Origin: Scalesia atractyloides
Lineage: Eukaryota > Streptophyta > Magnoliopsida > Asterales > Asteraceae
Reading direction: 5' to 3'
Assembly (NCBI GenBank): GCA_947069175.1
Contig: CAMTDV010000002.1
Span: 7,977,054 to 8,041,053, forward strand
Length of the DNA: 64,000 bases
The position numbers were made by a program, and so were the translations under genes. The notes beneath the pieces are model-generated. The model had not been told where the DNA came from. It saw nothing but the letters and a program-made list of their open reading frames with translations, and did no database searches. Below are positions 11,672 through 22,280 of this stretch, one piece after another (position 1 is the stretch's first letter; each line of letters begins with the position of its first letter).

Positions 11672-12213
11672 CGTGTTTTTATCACTTATTTTTTTTACCC
11701 GCAAACTCAATAAAATATGTTCTAATGACGATTATATAATGATTTAATACAGTTACGTGGATAACAAAACTATATATCATAATCATAAATTCATATATAG
11801 GAAGATAAAAACACTTTATCTTACATATGAAATAGGCATTTTGTCTTAGTATCGTGTAGATAAAATAAGGAAAATGCTTACTTAGAAATTGAAGGAAACA
11901 AAATCATCGTTTGAATAAAAGTTGAGCAATTATAGGTACGTAATTAAAAAGGAGTATAAGACAATTATATGTCGGAGAGTAAGTGGTCAACGTTGGACCT
12001 AATATGTGATATCCTAACATCCGTTAAATCTAGGTACTAATTGAGTATGTCTATTACAAAGACAAAACTTTTAAATATTTTGAGAGGGGAGGTCTTGAGT
12101 TCAAGTCACATAAAAAGCAATGAATAAAAGAAATTTGTCGTTAAAAAAAACGCTAAAATCTAGGTAGCTCGCAACCCTATGGTCAAAGGTAAAAAATGTA
12201 TAAGTATTAATTA
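11672..12213. other. Gene-free AT-rich flank of the MULE
   Basis: No gene or clear repeat is visible. Confidence 0.5.
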
Positions 12214-12687
12214 GAGACTCAATCTATTCACACACCCTTGCGGCATATTTGGATACCCCTGGGGTCAAGACGGGTCGTCTAGGTCTAGACGCCCCGTATA
12301 GCACTGATTTTGAGGAGTCAGCAAGTACCTGGCAGGGCACACAAATTTATGTGCTAAGACGGGCCGTCTAGACCTAGGCGTCTTCGAACTTGTTTTTTTT
12401 AGTTGGAGAAATGATGTTTTGGTGGGGTAGATTGGTTGTTGGAGTTTGAAAAATAGTATTTTGGTGGGGTAAATTGGTTGTTGTTGTTGGAGGTTAATTT
12501 TTTATTTTTGTGATGTAATTTTATATTTTTAAAAAGTTTTGTTTATTGTATAAAAATAAGTTATCTTTTTCGATCCTTTAAGTATTTAATTGTTTTTACG
12601 TTATGTTTTTTTTAAATTATATTAAAATTTAATACACGTCGATTTAACACAAACAATCATCAAGTAATCGAATAACTGAAAACAAAG

Positions 12688-12960
12688 TTAAATATTACAG
12701 ATATAACATATATAACATAACTTTTTACATCCATAACAATAGGTCAAGACAACTCGTACATTTACAATTAAATTATTTTTGGTACAACTATTAACACGAG
12801 GATGGGTACAGAAACCACCAAGGGGATAATAGATATGGTAACAACTACCAAGGCGGCAGGGGACCGGATAATTACCACCCACAACGATTCTCCAATTAGG
12901 GCGATCAATGTTGTTTATCACCGTGGGTGAGCATTGGAAGCCCGACAAACAGTCTTGCAA
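12688..12960 (-). CDS. Unidentified cysteine-rich ORF in the left arm of the MULE (90 aa)
   Basis: I do not recognise it. The frame starts MQDCLSGFQCSPTV and ends in a Cys/Tyr-rich stretch (CYGCKKLCYICYICNI) over AT-rich DNA, so the tail may be non-coding. Upstream on the same strand, at about 13065-12980, another open stretch contains ELVRLEECKEKRLDSRVKK before a stop. Together they could be a host-gene fragment captured by the MULE or its degenerate second gene. Nothing shows that it is expressed. Confidence 0.25.
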   Translation of the reverse strand: MQDCLSGFQCSPTVINNIDRPNWRIVVGGNYPVPCRLGSCYHIYYPLGGFCTHPRVNSCTKNNLIVNVRVVLTYCYGCKKLCYICYICNI

Positions 12961-13165
12961 TTAGTTAGCAGTCATTACTTCTTAACCCTTGAATCCAAAC
13001 GCTTCTCCTTACATTCTTCCAAACGAACCAGCTCCTTTGTAAGAACTCTTATTAGAGAATTCCGATGACGAATTGAAAGTTTTGTGCGACACCAAATGCT
13101 CTGCATGGGTCTATTTAACAAAGAAATAAACGCCACGTCTAGCCCTAGGCGGGGCGTATCACTTT

Positions 13166-13170
13166 ACTAC
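13166..13170. repeat. Target-site duplication of element C, left copy
   Basis: ACTAC directly before the left LTR; the identical copy follows the right LTR at 22463-22467. A 5-bp duplication is normal for Ty3/gypsy integrases. Confidence 0.9.
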
Positions 13171-14266
13171 TGTCACACCCCGACCCGCAGCGGATAAGGT
13201 GATCGGGGCATGATTGGGTTATCATCAAAGCTCATGACATTTATTAAACGTTTCATATTCATTAATACAATTTAAATGTAAATTTACAATGATTGCTACA
13301 ACATGATCTAACTACAATCTAAACTTCTTTGTTCTCTTCTAAGGCATATCCTATGTTTTCCTTGCTTCAACCTGCTCACCTGTATCATGTGTAAAAAGGT
13401 TTTTTTTTTATCAACATAATGTTGGCGAGTGAATCCTATGGAAAAACATTTGAACAATTTATTTAAATTGATTATGAAATATGTGCACAACCAAACATGA
13501 GTAAAATTAGATGTAACTTGATCAATAATCATAGGATGTTAAATGAAAACACTCATGAACAATAATGGAACAATTAAAGGCACGCGATGCTCAACTCGTC
13601 TCTCACGAGGAACTGAGGGGCCTGATGAATGAATTGCATAAACATGATAATATGAATAACACAACTATAAACAATATAAACTCAATGGTACACACATGAA
13701 CAATAATGAAATTAATATGAAGCACGCGATGTTCTACTCGTCTCCCACGAGGAACTGATGGGCTTATCGTATGAGTTTCATATGACTTGACAAATGGCAA
13801 TAAGTAAATCACAACAATAAAAACAATCTAAGTTTAAGTCATGATGTGGTATGGCACAAGTTTAAATAAATAAATTAATTAATTTCATAACACATGACAC
13901 ACCCCAAAACGTGTAATTTAAAAGGGGGAATTGTAAGATTCACTCACAGTGGGTGCGTTCGGTTGATGACGTTGAATGCACGCGAAGTGGTTTTAACCAC
14001 GAGTGAGATTTAACCTAGATAAATCGCATTATGGTTTGGTAAGTAAACGAATTTTATTAAACTATTTTAGTAGGATTGTTGGGTGTATTTTTGTGAGTTT
14101 GAGGCTATTTTCTAATCTTAAAAATGTTATTTTTAAGTATTTATAATTGATTTTTAATTAAAATAATTAAATAAAAATGATAAAAAAATATTTTATTTTT
14201 GCTACAGTTGACTTTGACCAGTTGACTTTGACCTGACCGTTGACCGGTTCAATGGCAGATTATTGT

Positions 14267-14852
14267 GCGCTGAGTGAGGCTCGAACCCGAGACCTCCCGT
14301 ACGCGTGCACGCAGCTCTACCAACTGAGCTACGTGTCTAACCCGTTATATATCCGATTTTAATTATATATATACATTAATTAGAATTAACAGAAAATCAT
14401 TTTTATTTTAAAAACAGTTTAAGCGGTTCGGCGGTGCGCTCCACAGGTCTCGAACCCGGGACCTGTGGGTTAATCTAACACACAGTCCACCGCTGGACTG
14501 TGTGTTTAACATGTTATATACTTTGATTTTTATTATACTTAAATACAATTTAGTTATTTCATTTTTCTGCCTTATTTAAAAAGAATAGATAATCGTCCGA
14601 GTCGGTGCTGAAGACCGGACTCGAACTCGTGACCAGCGATATAAACAAACACACAGTCCACCGCTGGACTGTGTGTCTAACTTGGTTATTATTCTGGTTA
14701 TTAATATACTTAACATATATCTAAGGCGATCCGGTTCAGTTAAACAAAAACTTGATTTTTTTATTAAGGCAGCGTGTGTGAACCGGGATTCGAACTTGCG
14801 ACGTTAGCGTTTTATGTGCACACAGTCCACCGCTGGACTGTGTGTCTAACCC
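14267..14852 (-). other. Array of four tRNA-like units in the left LTR of C (element sense)
   Basis: Minus-strand units at about 14342-14267, 14511-14431, 14683-14611 and 14852-14770. Unit 1 has A box TAGCTCAGTTGG in a perfect D-arm (GCTC...GAGC) and B box GGGTTCGAGCC. Units 2-4 each have an A-box-like CAGTCCAGCGGTGG inside a perfect 10-bp hairpin with a GCGG loop, then B boxes GGGTTCGAGACC, GAGTTCGAGTCC and AAGTTCGAATCC. A-to-B spacing is tRNA-like. Anticodon and acceptor stems do not pair well, so these are not functional tRNA genes but keep the pol III promoter boxes. Confidence 0.75.
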
Positions 14853-15550
14853 GATTAATATCCTGATTTTAATTAAACTTATAAGATACGGAAGTGCGTC
14901 GTCTTCTTCGTCAATGTTGAACCAGAAATCGGGTCTGACTGGTTCGAGTTTTTATTCAAATTTCATTAGTGTTTTAGGTTAATTACTGGTAGGATAGAAG
15001 TAAAAAGAAAGGAAAATAAGCGTGAGGTATACCGACTCGCTTTCCTCTGTTTTCCGGCAGAACTCCGGCGACAGAAAACAACTCCGGCGTCTGGTGCCTT
15101 GCAGCAGCAAGTCTCCGGAAAGCTTGGAAAGAGTAAGGGTAACTTCGGTAAAGGTTTAGGGGATTCAGTGAAGCTCAGGGATTAAAACTCGGTTTTCCGG
15201 CGAAAAACAGGAAAGTTCCGGCGAGTGGAATTATGCCGAGAAAAGGTGTGATTTTTGAGCGAAAGTGTTTGTCGTGGGTTGAGGGTGAATTTATAGGGAA
15301 TAATCGAAATGTATTTGATCTGATTTACGACTGGGTTCATCAGTTTAAGTTTTCCGGCGGTTATCATTTTTGGTCGCGGACTTCAAACATCGGTTATAAC
15401 CGATATGTGATTAAAGGTTTACGTTATAACGTAAATTGGTGTTAAAACTCGCGAGTTTACCGGAATTCCGACGACTGAATCGTTTGGGCGCCGGTTTTGA
15501 ATTTGTAACGACACTTTATCAATTAAATGATTTTATTATACAACAAACAA

Positions 15551-15635
15551 AGCAGTTGGCGCAGTGGTTTGTGTGTGAGTTGATAAATCGTTGACTGACT
15601 CGGTACAGACCCGGGTTCGAAACCCGGCAGATGCA
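15551..15635 (+). other. tRNA-like unit in the left LTR of C (antisense to the element)
   Basis: AGCAGTTGGCGCAGTGG supplies an A box. A perfect T-arm follows, CCGGG/TTCGAAA/CCCGG, whose core GGTTCGAAACC is a canonical B box. The middle is longer than in a standard tRNA. It is convergent with the four minus-strand units. Confidence 0.7.
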
Positions 15636-15817
15636 TAACATTTTTATTTTGCGATTTTTGACAGTTTTTCAAAAACTAATTATATATTCTTGTATAATAA
15701 TTGATTACGGATCGTTTAAAAATATTTTGGGCATTTAATTCGCAACGAAAATTTTGACTGACTGTTCGGTTGATAAACGGAGCGGGTTTGGTAAATCCGT
15801 TTTTGACGGATGTTACA

Positions 15818-17632
15818 GTATCCCCTGCTTTTTAGAAATTTCGTCCCGAAATTTAAATAATGATATATTTTGACTAAAAAAAAGGATGATGACGTTTTGT
15901 TTGACAGTTGTATGCTTAGAAAAATAAAGGTTTAAGTTTTTGTTCGAGGCGGTAACGTTCCTTGTAAGGGTTATGTACCCTTTTCAGGAATCGCTTTTTG
16001 TTGCCTACTGTATAAGTATTGCTAAGCAGAAATGATTTGCTAAAAATGATATCATGCATAAGAGTTTAGATATGTTTGGGAAAATATGGTTACATCCTAA
16101 GGTAAAACTTCTAACACTACAATCTACATGGAACATAAATAAAAACACAACAGCTGATATTTAAACATGAATTAACACATCAGCAATATTTGAACATGAA
16201 TAAACACAACAGCAAATATTCGAACATGAATAGACACATCAGCGAATATTTGAACATGAATAAACACAACAGCAAATATTTGAACATGAATAGACACATC
16301 AGCGAATATTTGAACATGAATAAACACAACAGCAAATATTTGATTCCACATTCTGATAGCATATATGTTTGAATGGTGGAAGTTCCTCTCTCGTTTGTTA
16401 TGATGGAGAGGTTAGTTTATGTAGAAATGGAACACAATCCAATCTCTTTAAATAACATGATGATATAAATGTAACACAAATTCCAACCAAGGCAATACTA
16501 AATCCTACATGGAACTTCTCATAACCGTCTGATAATGCCTCTGATCCTTTGGCAAGAATACTTATATATAGGAAGTACCAGCGGCGTATCCACCATATTC
16601 TTGCCAAATTTTCATTAGTTTTATCCACAAGTTATGATTGGTTACCAAGAAACTAATAAATCCTACATAGAACTTCTCATAACCGTCCGATAATGCCTCT
16701 GATCCTTTGGCAAGAATACTTATATATAGGAAGTACCAGCGGCGTATCCACCATATTCTTGCCAAATTTTCATTAGTTTTATCAGTGAATTATGATTAGT
16801 CCTATAACTCTACAATCAATACAACAAACATAAATTACTGAAATGAAATATATCTGTGCGATCAAGGCTCAATCGAACGGAGCCGATCGTTTTGCATGTA
16901 CTGAAATGAAATGGATGTGCGCTCAAGGCTCAATCAAACGGAGCCGAACGTATTGAATGTACTGAAATTGAAATTGTGTGCTCAAGGCTCAATCAAACGG
17001 AGCCGAACATATTGAATGTACTGAAATTGAAATTGTGTGCTCAAGGCTCAATCAAACGGAGCCGAGCGTATTGCATGTACTGAATATGAATAACTTAACT
17101 ACACAAACAGTCTATGCATGGAACCTCTCATAACCGCCTGATAATGCCTCCGATCATTTGACAAGAATACTTATATATAGGAAGTACCATCGGCGTATCC
17201 ACCATATCCTTGTCAAATTTTCATTGACTTTATCCGCAAGTTATGGTTAGTTCGATGCGACTCTACTACAAACACCACAACCACATGATACTGATAATGA
17301 AATTGTCTGTGCGCTCAAGGCTCAATCAAACGGAGCTGAACGTATTGCATGAACTGGAAATGTAAATTGAAATGTGCGCTCAAGGCTCAATCAAACGGAG
17401 CCGAACGTATTGCATGTATTGAAATGTAATATTACGTAACCGATCAAGGCTCAAACAAAAGGAGCCGATCGTGCGGGCACGCCCTGATCAACCCATAATA
17501 AAATGGGGATCAAACTCAACCTCGATGGATGGGGAGCTGCGGCCTCAGCAAAATAATATACTGAAAACAATATATAATATATAATATACCATAATTACTC
17601 TAACAGTCTACACATGTGATAAAAACATAAAA
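15818..17632. repeat. Non-coding repeat region replacing pol in element C
   Basis: Three repeat systems lie between the gag stop and the 3' LTR. A 30-bp unit (GAACATGAATARACACAWCAG...) runs about six times at 16143-16341. A block of about 140 bp (GCCTCTGATCCTTTGGCAAG...GGCGTATCCACCATATTC) occurs at about 16502-16640, 16655-16793 and, degenerate, 17113-17243. A unit of about 60 bp with GCTCAAGGCTCAATCAAACG and GAGCCGAACG recurs about seven times at 16858-17475. The segment right after the LTR (15818-15860) has the purine tract and GAAATTTCGTCCCGAAATTT, shared with element B. Confidence 0.85.
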
Positions 17633-19018
17633 CTAAACGATAGGAGTTGAATCTGGATCTTCAACGAAGAGGACTAGCTGAGTATCTTCGTTTGGGCCGT
17701 CATTATCTTCGACAGGATTGGCGTTGATATTGAAGACTCTTCCTCTTGCTGGTGGCATAGTGGTTGGGTTTTCTTGGTTTACTTGGTTAACTGGGTTTGA
17801 TTGGGCTTGAGTGTTGATAACATTAACCAATTGAGGGCATGTGTTTCTAAAGTGGGTAGGGTCGCCACAATTGAAGCAAGCTCTAGCATATGGGAACATG
17901 GGATATTGAGGTTGGTAATAAGTTTGGGCCATGTTTTGAGTAGGGGAAGAGGTTTGGTCTTGAAAGGTGCGACAAACATTGCTCAAATGACCATAACGTC
18001 CACAAGCTGTACATAGCCGGCAAGGTAAAGTAAGGGGATGGTGATAAAAACAGTTGTTGCATCGAGGGTGAGGTCCAAGATATGGTTTCTTATTTGGGTA
18101 AGTTGAGTTGGATGCCACTTGGGTGATTGGGACAGCTCGGATGGGTATAGCGTGAGAAACTGGTTGATTTCGTTGAGTAGCAGCGAAAAGTCGCCCGACT
18201 CTTCTTCTCTTAGGATTGGGTTGAGAAGGGGATTCGGGTTGGGTGGAGTCGGAGGTTTCAGTCGATTCTTTATCCTTCTTCTTCTCCTCCTTGAAGTCTT
18301 TGTTTCGGATTCGGTTCTCGGTGAGCTCTGTTGCTAGCTCCATTGCTGCTTCCAAAGTTGCAGGCTTGGTACTTATCACAGGGTCTTGAATCTTTGACGG
18401 AAGACCACGAATGTAGTGCTCGATCAAACGGTAGAGGGGAGTAAACATGTTGGGAACCATTTGATGTAATTCGAGGAACCTTTTGTTGTAGGTGGGGTGG
18501 TCTCCTTCCATTTGCTTCAATGAATAAAATTCATCTTCTAGCTTCTTGATTTCGCTCCTTGGGCAAAATCGTCTGGTCATGATTTCCTTCAATTCGTTCC
18601 AAGTTAGGGTCATAGCATCTTCCACACCTCGTTTGGCCTTCTCTGTGTTCCACCAAGTAAGTGCTATCCCATATAGTCGACCGGTAGCATAACGTACTTT
18701 GCGATCATCAGGGCAATCGCAATTTAGAAAAGTATTCTCCATTTCTTCAAACCAATGAAGGAGTGCGGTGACACCTTCAGTCCCTTTGTATTTCGGAGGG
18801 TCGCATGATTTGAAATGCTTGTAGGTGCATTTAGTGGTATTTGGGGGAGAGTTGAAAATGTTTTGGTTTGCTTGATTGACAGGATTATTGGTAAGTGCTT
18901 GTTGAACTTGGATTACAATGTTGGGTATTACGGCAGCCATTTGTTGAGCGATTAAGGTAGCCATGCGTTCGCGGGCTTTTCTTGCTCTCGTCTTCCTACG
19001 GGCGAGGTTAGAAGACAT
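17633..19018 (-). CDS. Gag polyprotein of element C, intact, 461 aa
   Basis: A retrotransposon capsid/nucleocapsid that packages element RNA in cytoplasmic particles. The N-terminus is basic (RRKTRARKARERMA). The Ty3-type retrotrans_gag core spans about residues 70-240 (HWFEEMENTFLNCDCPDDRK, ALTWWNTEKAKRG, FCPRSEIKKLEDEF, HYIRGLPSKIQ). A Cys/His-rich stretch (CNNCFYHH...CRLCTACGRYGHLSNVC) and a CCHC knuckle (CFNCGDPTHFRNTC) follow near residues 330-400. It is collinear with element B Gag up to PARGR.FNI; there B continues into protease, whereas C ends with an acidic tail (PVEDNDGPNEDTQ...) and stops. No RT, RNase H, protease or integrase follows, so the element must borrow them. The start ATG at 19018 corresponds to the B start. 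Confidence 0.9.
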   Translation of the reverse strand: MSSNLARRKTRARKARERMATLIAQQMAAVIPNIVIQVQQALTNNPVNQANQNIFNSPPNTTKCTYKHFKSCDPPKYKGTEGVTALLHWFEEMENTFLNCDCPDDRKVRYATGRLYGIALTWWNTEKAKRGVEDAMTLTWNELKEIMTRRFCPRSEIKKLEDEFYSLKQMEGDHPTYNKRFLELHQMVPNMFTPLYRLIEHYIRGLPSKIQDPVISTKPATLEAAMELATELTENRIRNKDFKEEKKKDKESTETSDSTQPESPSQPNPKRRRVGRLFAATQRNQPVSHAIPIRAVPITQVASNSTYPNKKPYLGPHPRCNNCFYHHPLTLPCRLCTACGRYGHLSNVCRTFQDQTSSPTQNMAQTYYQPQYPMFPYARACFNCGDPTHFRNTCPQLVNVINTQAQSNPVNQVNQENPTTMPPARGRVFNINANPVEDNDGPNEDTQLVLFVEDPDSTPIV

Positions 19019-19124
19019 CTACAATGAATACATGACAAGAGTATGAGTTGGATGCTTTTGGGATCGTGGGTCGCATTAGGAATGAACATTCATAAAATAA
19101 TTATACAAAAATACTACATCCATA

Positions 19125-19540
19125 GGATGTCTTGGGCTTTGCTCGCTGTTAGGCCCGTCATGCCGCCATACTTTACCTTGTGTAATCATGTGGGCCCCCA
19201 TGAATACCGGTTTTTCATATGGTTCGCACGGTTTCTGCCTGGTTGCGTACACAAAAACCCGGGAAAATCGAGAAATATGTATACAACGTGTGATGTTCGG
19301 AATGTGTCCAGGTGTAGACACGGTGACACCTCAAAGTAGGGTTAGTTCGAACGACGTTTGGTGTGGCATGCTTTGGCCTAATAGGTCCTTCGTACTCCCA
19401 TCGTTGGTCCCCAGGTAGGCAAACTGGTCCGTTATATTGGATTTATACGAATGCCAGCCTAGACAGGACGTTCCGACTACCGGTACTTGTACCCTTCCAG
19501 TTACTACATGCCCGTCGCAGAACTTACTTTGATGAGATTT
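19125..19540 (-). promoter_or_regulatory. Conserved 5' leader of element C, candidate packaging region
   Basis: Between primer site and gag, about 400 bp are recognisably the same as B 38420-38850. Shared stretches include GACGGGCATGTAGTAACTGG, CAGTTTGCCTACCTGGGGAC, TACGAAGGACCTATTAGGCC and TGTCCACACCTGGACAC. Conservation of untranslated sequence between an autonomous element and its gag-only relative suggests RNA encapsidation or dimerisation signals. That function is inferred. Confidence 0.55.
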
Positions 19541-19798
19541 GAAAATTACATAAAAATCTTTGGATAACGAGAGTATGAAAATAAATTGAACACATGAACA
19601 TCGATATATGTATAATGAATATATATATATGTATAATGAATATGTATATGAGCATGTATGTTTGACTGAAATGTAAACAAATATGAAACAAATAAATATC
19701 ACAAGTTTGTATGTAACCACCTAATCAATTTAAAATTTAGGCAGACTATAGTATAGGCTCTAAGGGTCTAATAACCTATCCTATATCCCTATAGTCAT

Positions 19799-19811
19799 GG
19801 CTCTGATACCA
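19799..19811 (-). promoter_or_regulatory. Primer-binding site of element C (initiator tRNA-Met)
   Basis: On the minus strand TGGTATCAGAGCC, complementary to the 3' end of plant initiator tRNA-Met, lies three bases inside the 5' LTR. It fixes the element's orientation. Confidence 0.9.
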
Positions 19812-20910
19812 ATCTGTCACACCCCGACCCGCAGCGGATAAGGTGATCGGGGCATGATTGGGTTATCATCAAAGCTCATGACATTTATTAAACGTTTCAT
19901 ATTCATTAATACAATTTAAATGTAAATTTACAATGATTGCTACAACATGATCTAACTACAATCTAAACTTCTTTGTTCTCTTCTAAGGCATATCCTATGT
20001 TTTCCTTGCTTCAACCTGCTCACCTGTATCATGTGTAAAAAGGTTTTTTTTTTATCAACATAATGTTGGCGAGTGAATCCTATGGAAAAACATTTGAACA
20101 ATTTATTTAAATTGATTATGAAATATGTGCACAACCAAACATGAGTAAAATTAGATGTAACTTGATCAATAATCATAGGATGTTAAATGAAAACACTCAT
20201 GAACAATAATGGAACAATTAAAGGCACGCGATGCTCAACTCGTCTCTCACGAGGAACTGAGGGGCCTGATGAATGAATTGCATAAACATGATAATATGAA
20301 TAACACAACTATAAACAATATAAACTCAATGGTACACACATGAACAATAATGAAATTAATATGAAGCACGCGATGTTCTACTCGTCTCCCACGAGGAACT
20401 GATGGGCTTATCGTATGAGTTTCATATGACTTGACAAATGGCAATAAGTAAATCACAACAATAAAAACAATCTAAGTTTAAGTCATGATGTGGTATGGCA
20501 CAAGTTTAAATAAATAAATTAATTAATTTCATAACACATGACACACCCCAAAACGTGTAATTTAAAAGGGGGAATTGTAAGATTCACTCACAGTGGGTGC
20601 GTTCGGTTGATGACGTTGAATGCACGCGAAGTGGTTTTAACCACGAGTGAGATTTAACCTAGATAAATCGCATTATGGTTTGGTAAGTAAACGAATTTTA
20701 TTAAACTATTTTAGTAGGATTGTTGGGTGTATTTTTGTGAGTTTGAGGCTATTTTCTAATCTTAAAAATGTTATTTTTAAGTATTTATAATTGATTTTTA
20801 ATTAAAATAATTAAATAAAAATGATAAAAAAATATTTTATTTTTGCTACAGTTGACTTTGACCAGTTGACTTTGACCTGACCGTTGACCGGTTCAATGGC
20901 AGATTATTGT

Positions 20911-21496
20911 GCGCTGAGTGAGGCTCGAACCCGAGACCTCCCGTACGCGTGCACGCAGCTCTACCAACTGAGCTACGTGTCTAACCCGTTATATATCCGA
21001 TTTTAATTATATATATACATTAATTAGAATTAACAGAAAATCATTTTTATTTTAAAAACAGTTTAAGCGGTTCGGCGGTGCGCTCCACAGGTCTCGAACC
21101 CGGGACCTGTGGGTTAATCTAACACACAGTCCACCGCTGGACTGTGTGTTTAACATGTTATATACTTTGATTTTTATTATACTTAAATACAATTTAGTTA
21201 TTTCATTTTTCTGCCTTATTTAAAAAGAATAGATAATCGTCCGAGTCGGTGCTGAAGACCGGACTCGAACTCGTGACCAGCGATATAAACAAACACACAG
21301 TCCACCGCTGGACTGTGTGTCTAACTTGGTTATTATTCCGGTTATTAATATACTTAACATATATCTAAGGCGATCCGGTTCAGTTAAACAAAAACTTGAT
21401 TTTTTTATTAAGGCAGCGTGTGTGAACCGGGATTCGAACTTGCGACGTTAGCGTTTTATGTGCACACAGTCCACCGCTGGACTGTGTGTCTAACCC
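20911..21496 (-). other. Array of four tRNA-like units in the right (5') LTR of C
   Basis: Same units as in the left LTR, shifted by 6644 bp: about 20911-20986, 21075-21155, 21255-21327 and 21414-21496. In this LTR they lie about 440 bp and more downstream of the candidate TATA box, so a full-length transcript would carry all four in its leader. Confidence 0.75.
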
Positions 21497-21930
21497 GATT
21501 AATATCCTGATTTTAATTAAACTTATAAGATACGGAAGTGCGTCGTCTTCTTCGTCAATGTTGAACCAGAAATCGGGTCTGACTGGTTCGAGTTTTTATT
21601 CAAATTTCATTAGTGTTTTAGGTTAATTACTGGTAGGATAGAAGTAAAAAGAAAGGAAAATAAGCGTGAGGTATACCGACTCGCTTTCCTCTGTTTTCCG
21701 GCAGAACTCCGGCGACAGAAAACAACTCCGGCGTCTGGTGCCTTGCAGCAGCAAGTCTCCGGAAAGCTTGGAAAGAGTAAGGGTAACTTCGGTAAAGGTT
21801 TAGGGGATTCAGTGAAGCTCAGGGATTAAAACTCGGTTTTCCGGCGAAAAACAGGAAAGTTCCGGCGAGTGGAATTATGCCGAGAAAAGGTGTGATTTTT
21901 GAGCGAAAGTGTTTGTCGTGGGTTGAGGGT

Positions 21931-21941
21931 GAATTTATAGG
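21931..21941 (-). promoter_or_regulatory. Candidate TATA box in the 5' LTR of C
   Basis: CCTATAAATTC on the minus strand, followed by C/A-rich leader-like sequence. It is the best TATA match between the antisense and sense tRNA-like units; the transcription start is not proven. Confidence 0.4.
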
Positions 21942-22195
21942 GAATAATCGAAATGTATTTGATCTGATTTACGACTGGGTTCATCAGTTTAAGTTTTCCG
22001 GCGGTTATCATTTTTGGTCGCGGACTTCAAACATCGGTTATAACCGATATGTGATTAAAGGTTTACGTTATAACGTAAATTGGTGTTAAAACTCGCGAGT
22101 TTACCGGAATTCCGACGACTGAATCGTTTGGGCGCCGGTTTTGAATTTGTAACGACACTTTATCAATTAAATGATTTTATTATACAACAAACACA

Positions 22196-22280
22196 AGCAG
22201 TTGGCGCAGTGGTTTGTGTGTGAGTTGATAAATCGTTGACTGACTCGGTACAGACCCGGGTTCGAAACCCGGCAGATGCA
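22196..22280 (+). other. tRNA-like unit in the right LTR of C (antisense)
   Basis: Copy of the 15551-15635 unit with the same perfect T-arm CCGGGTTCGAAACCCGG. It lies about 255 bp upstream of the candidate TATA box of the 5' LTR. Confidence 0.7.

Larger units (their letters stand above)
13171..15817 (-). repeat. Left (3') LTR of element C
   Basis: 2647 bp, starting TGTCACACCCCGACC and ending GGATGTTACA. It contains a twice-repeated motif around CACGCGATG...CACGAGGAACTGA (13581 and 13724) and five tRNA-like units (14267-15635). The small ORFs in it are identical in both LTRs only because the LTRs are nearly identical. Confidence 0.93.

Noticed and set aside
13308..15445. Small ORFs that occur identically at 13308-15445 and 19952-22089, suggesting conserved proteins.
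   Set aside because: Identity reflects two nearly identical LTRs of a young element, not selection on protein.
14267..15635. Functional nuclear tRNA genes.
   Set aside because: A and B boxes and some arms are present, but acceptor and anticodon stems do not pair and no convincing anticodon loop can be drawn; annotated as tRNA-like units.
16143..16372. A regular 30-bp repeat array that looks CRISPR-like at first sight.
   Set aside because: No unique spacers between repeats, no cas genes, plant DNA; it is a simple tandem repeat inside retrotransposon C.
18119..18337. Plus-strand ORFs opposite the C gag gene (also 17801-18016).
   Set aside because: Shadows of the intact gag on the other strand.
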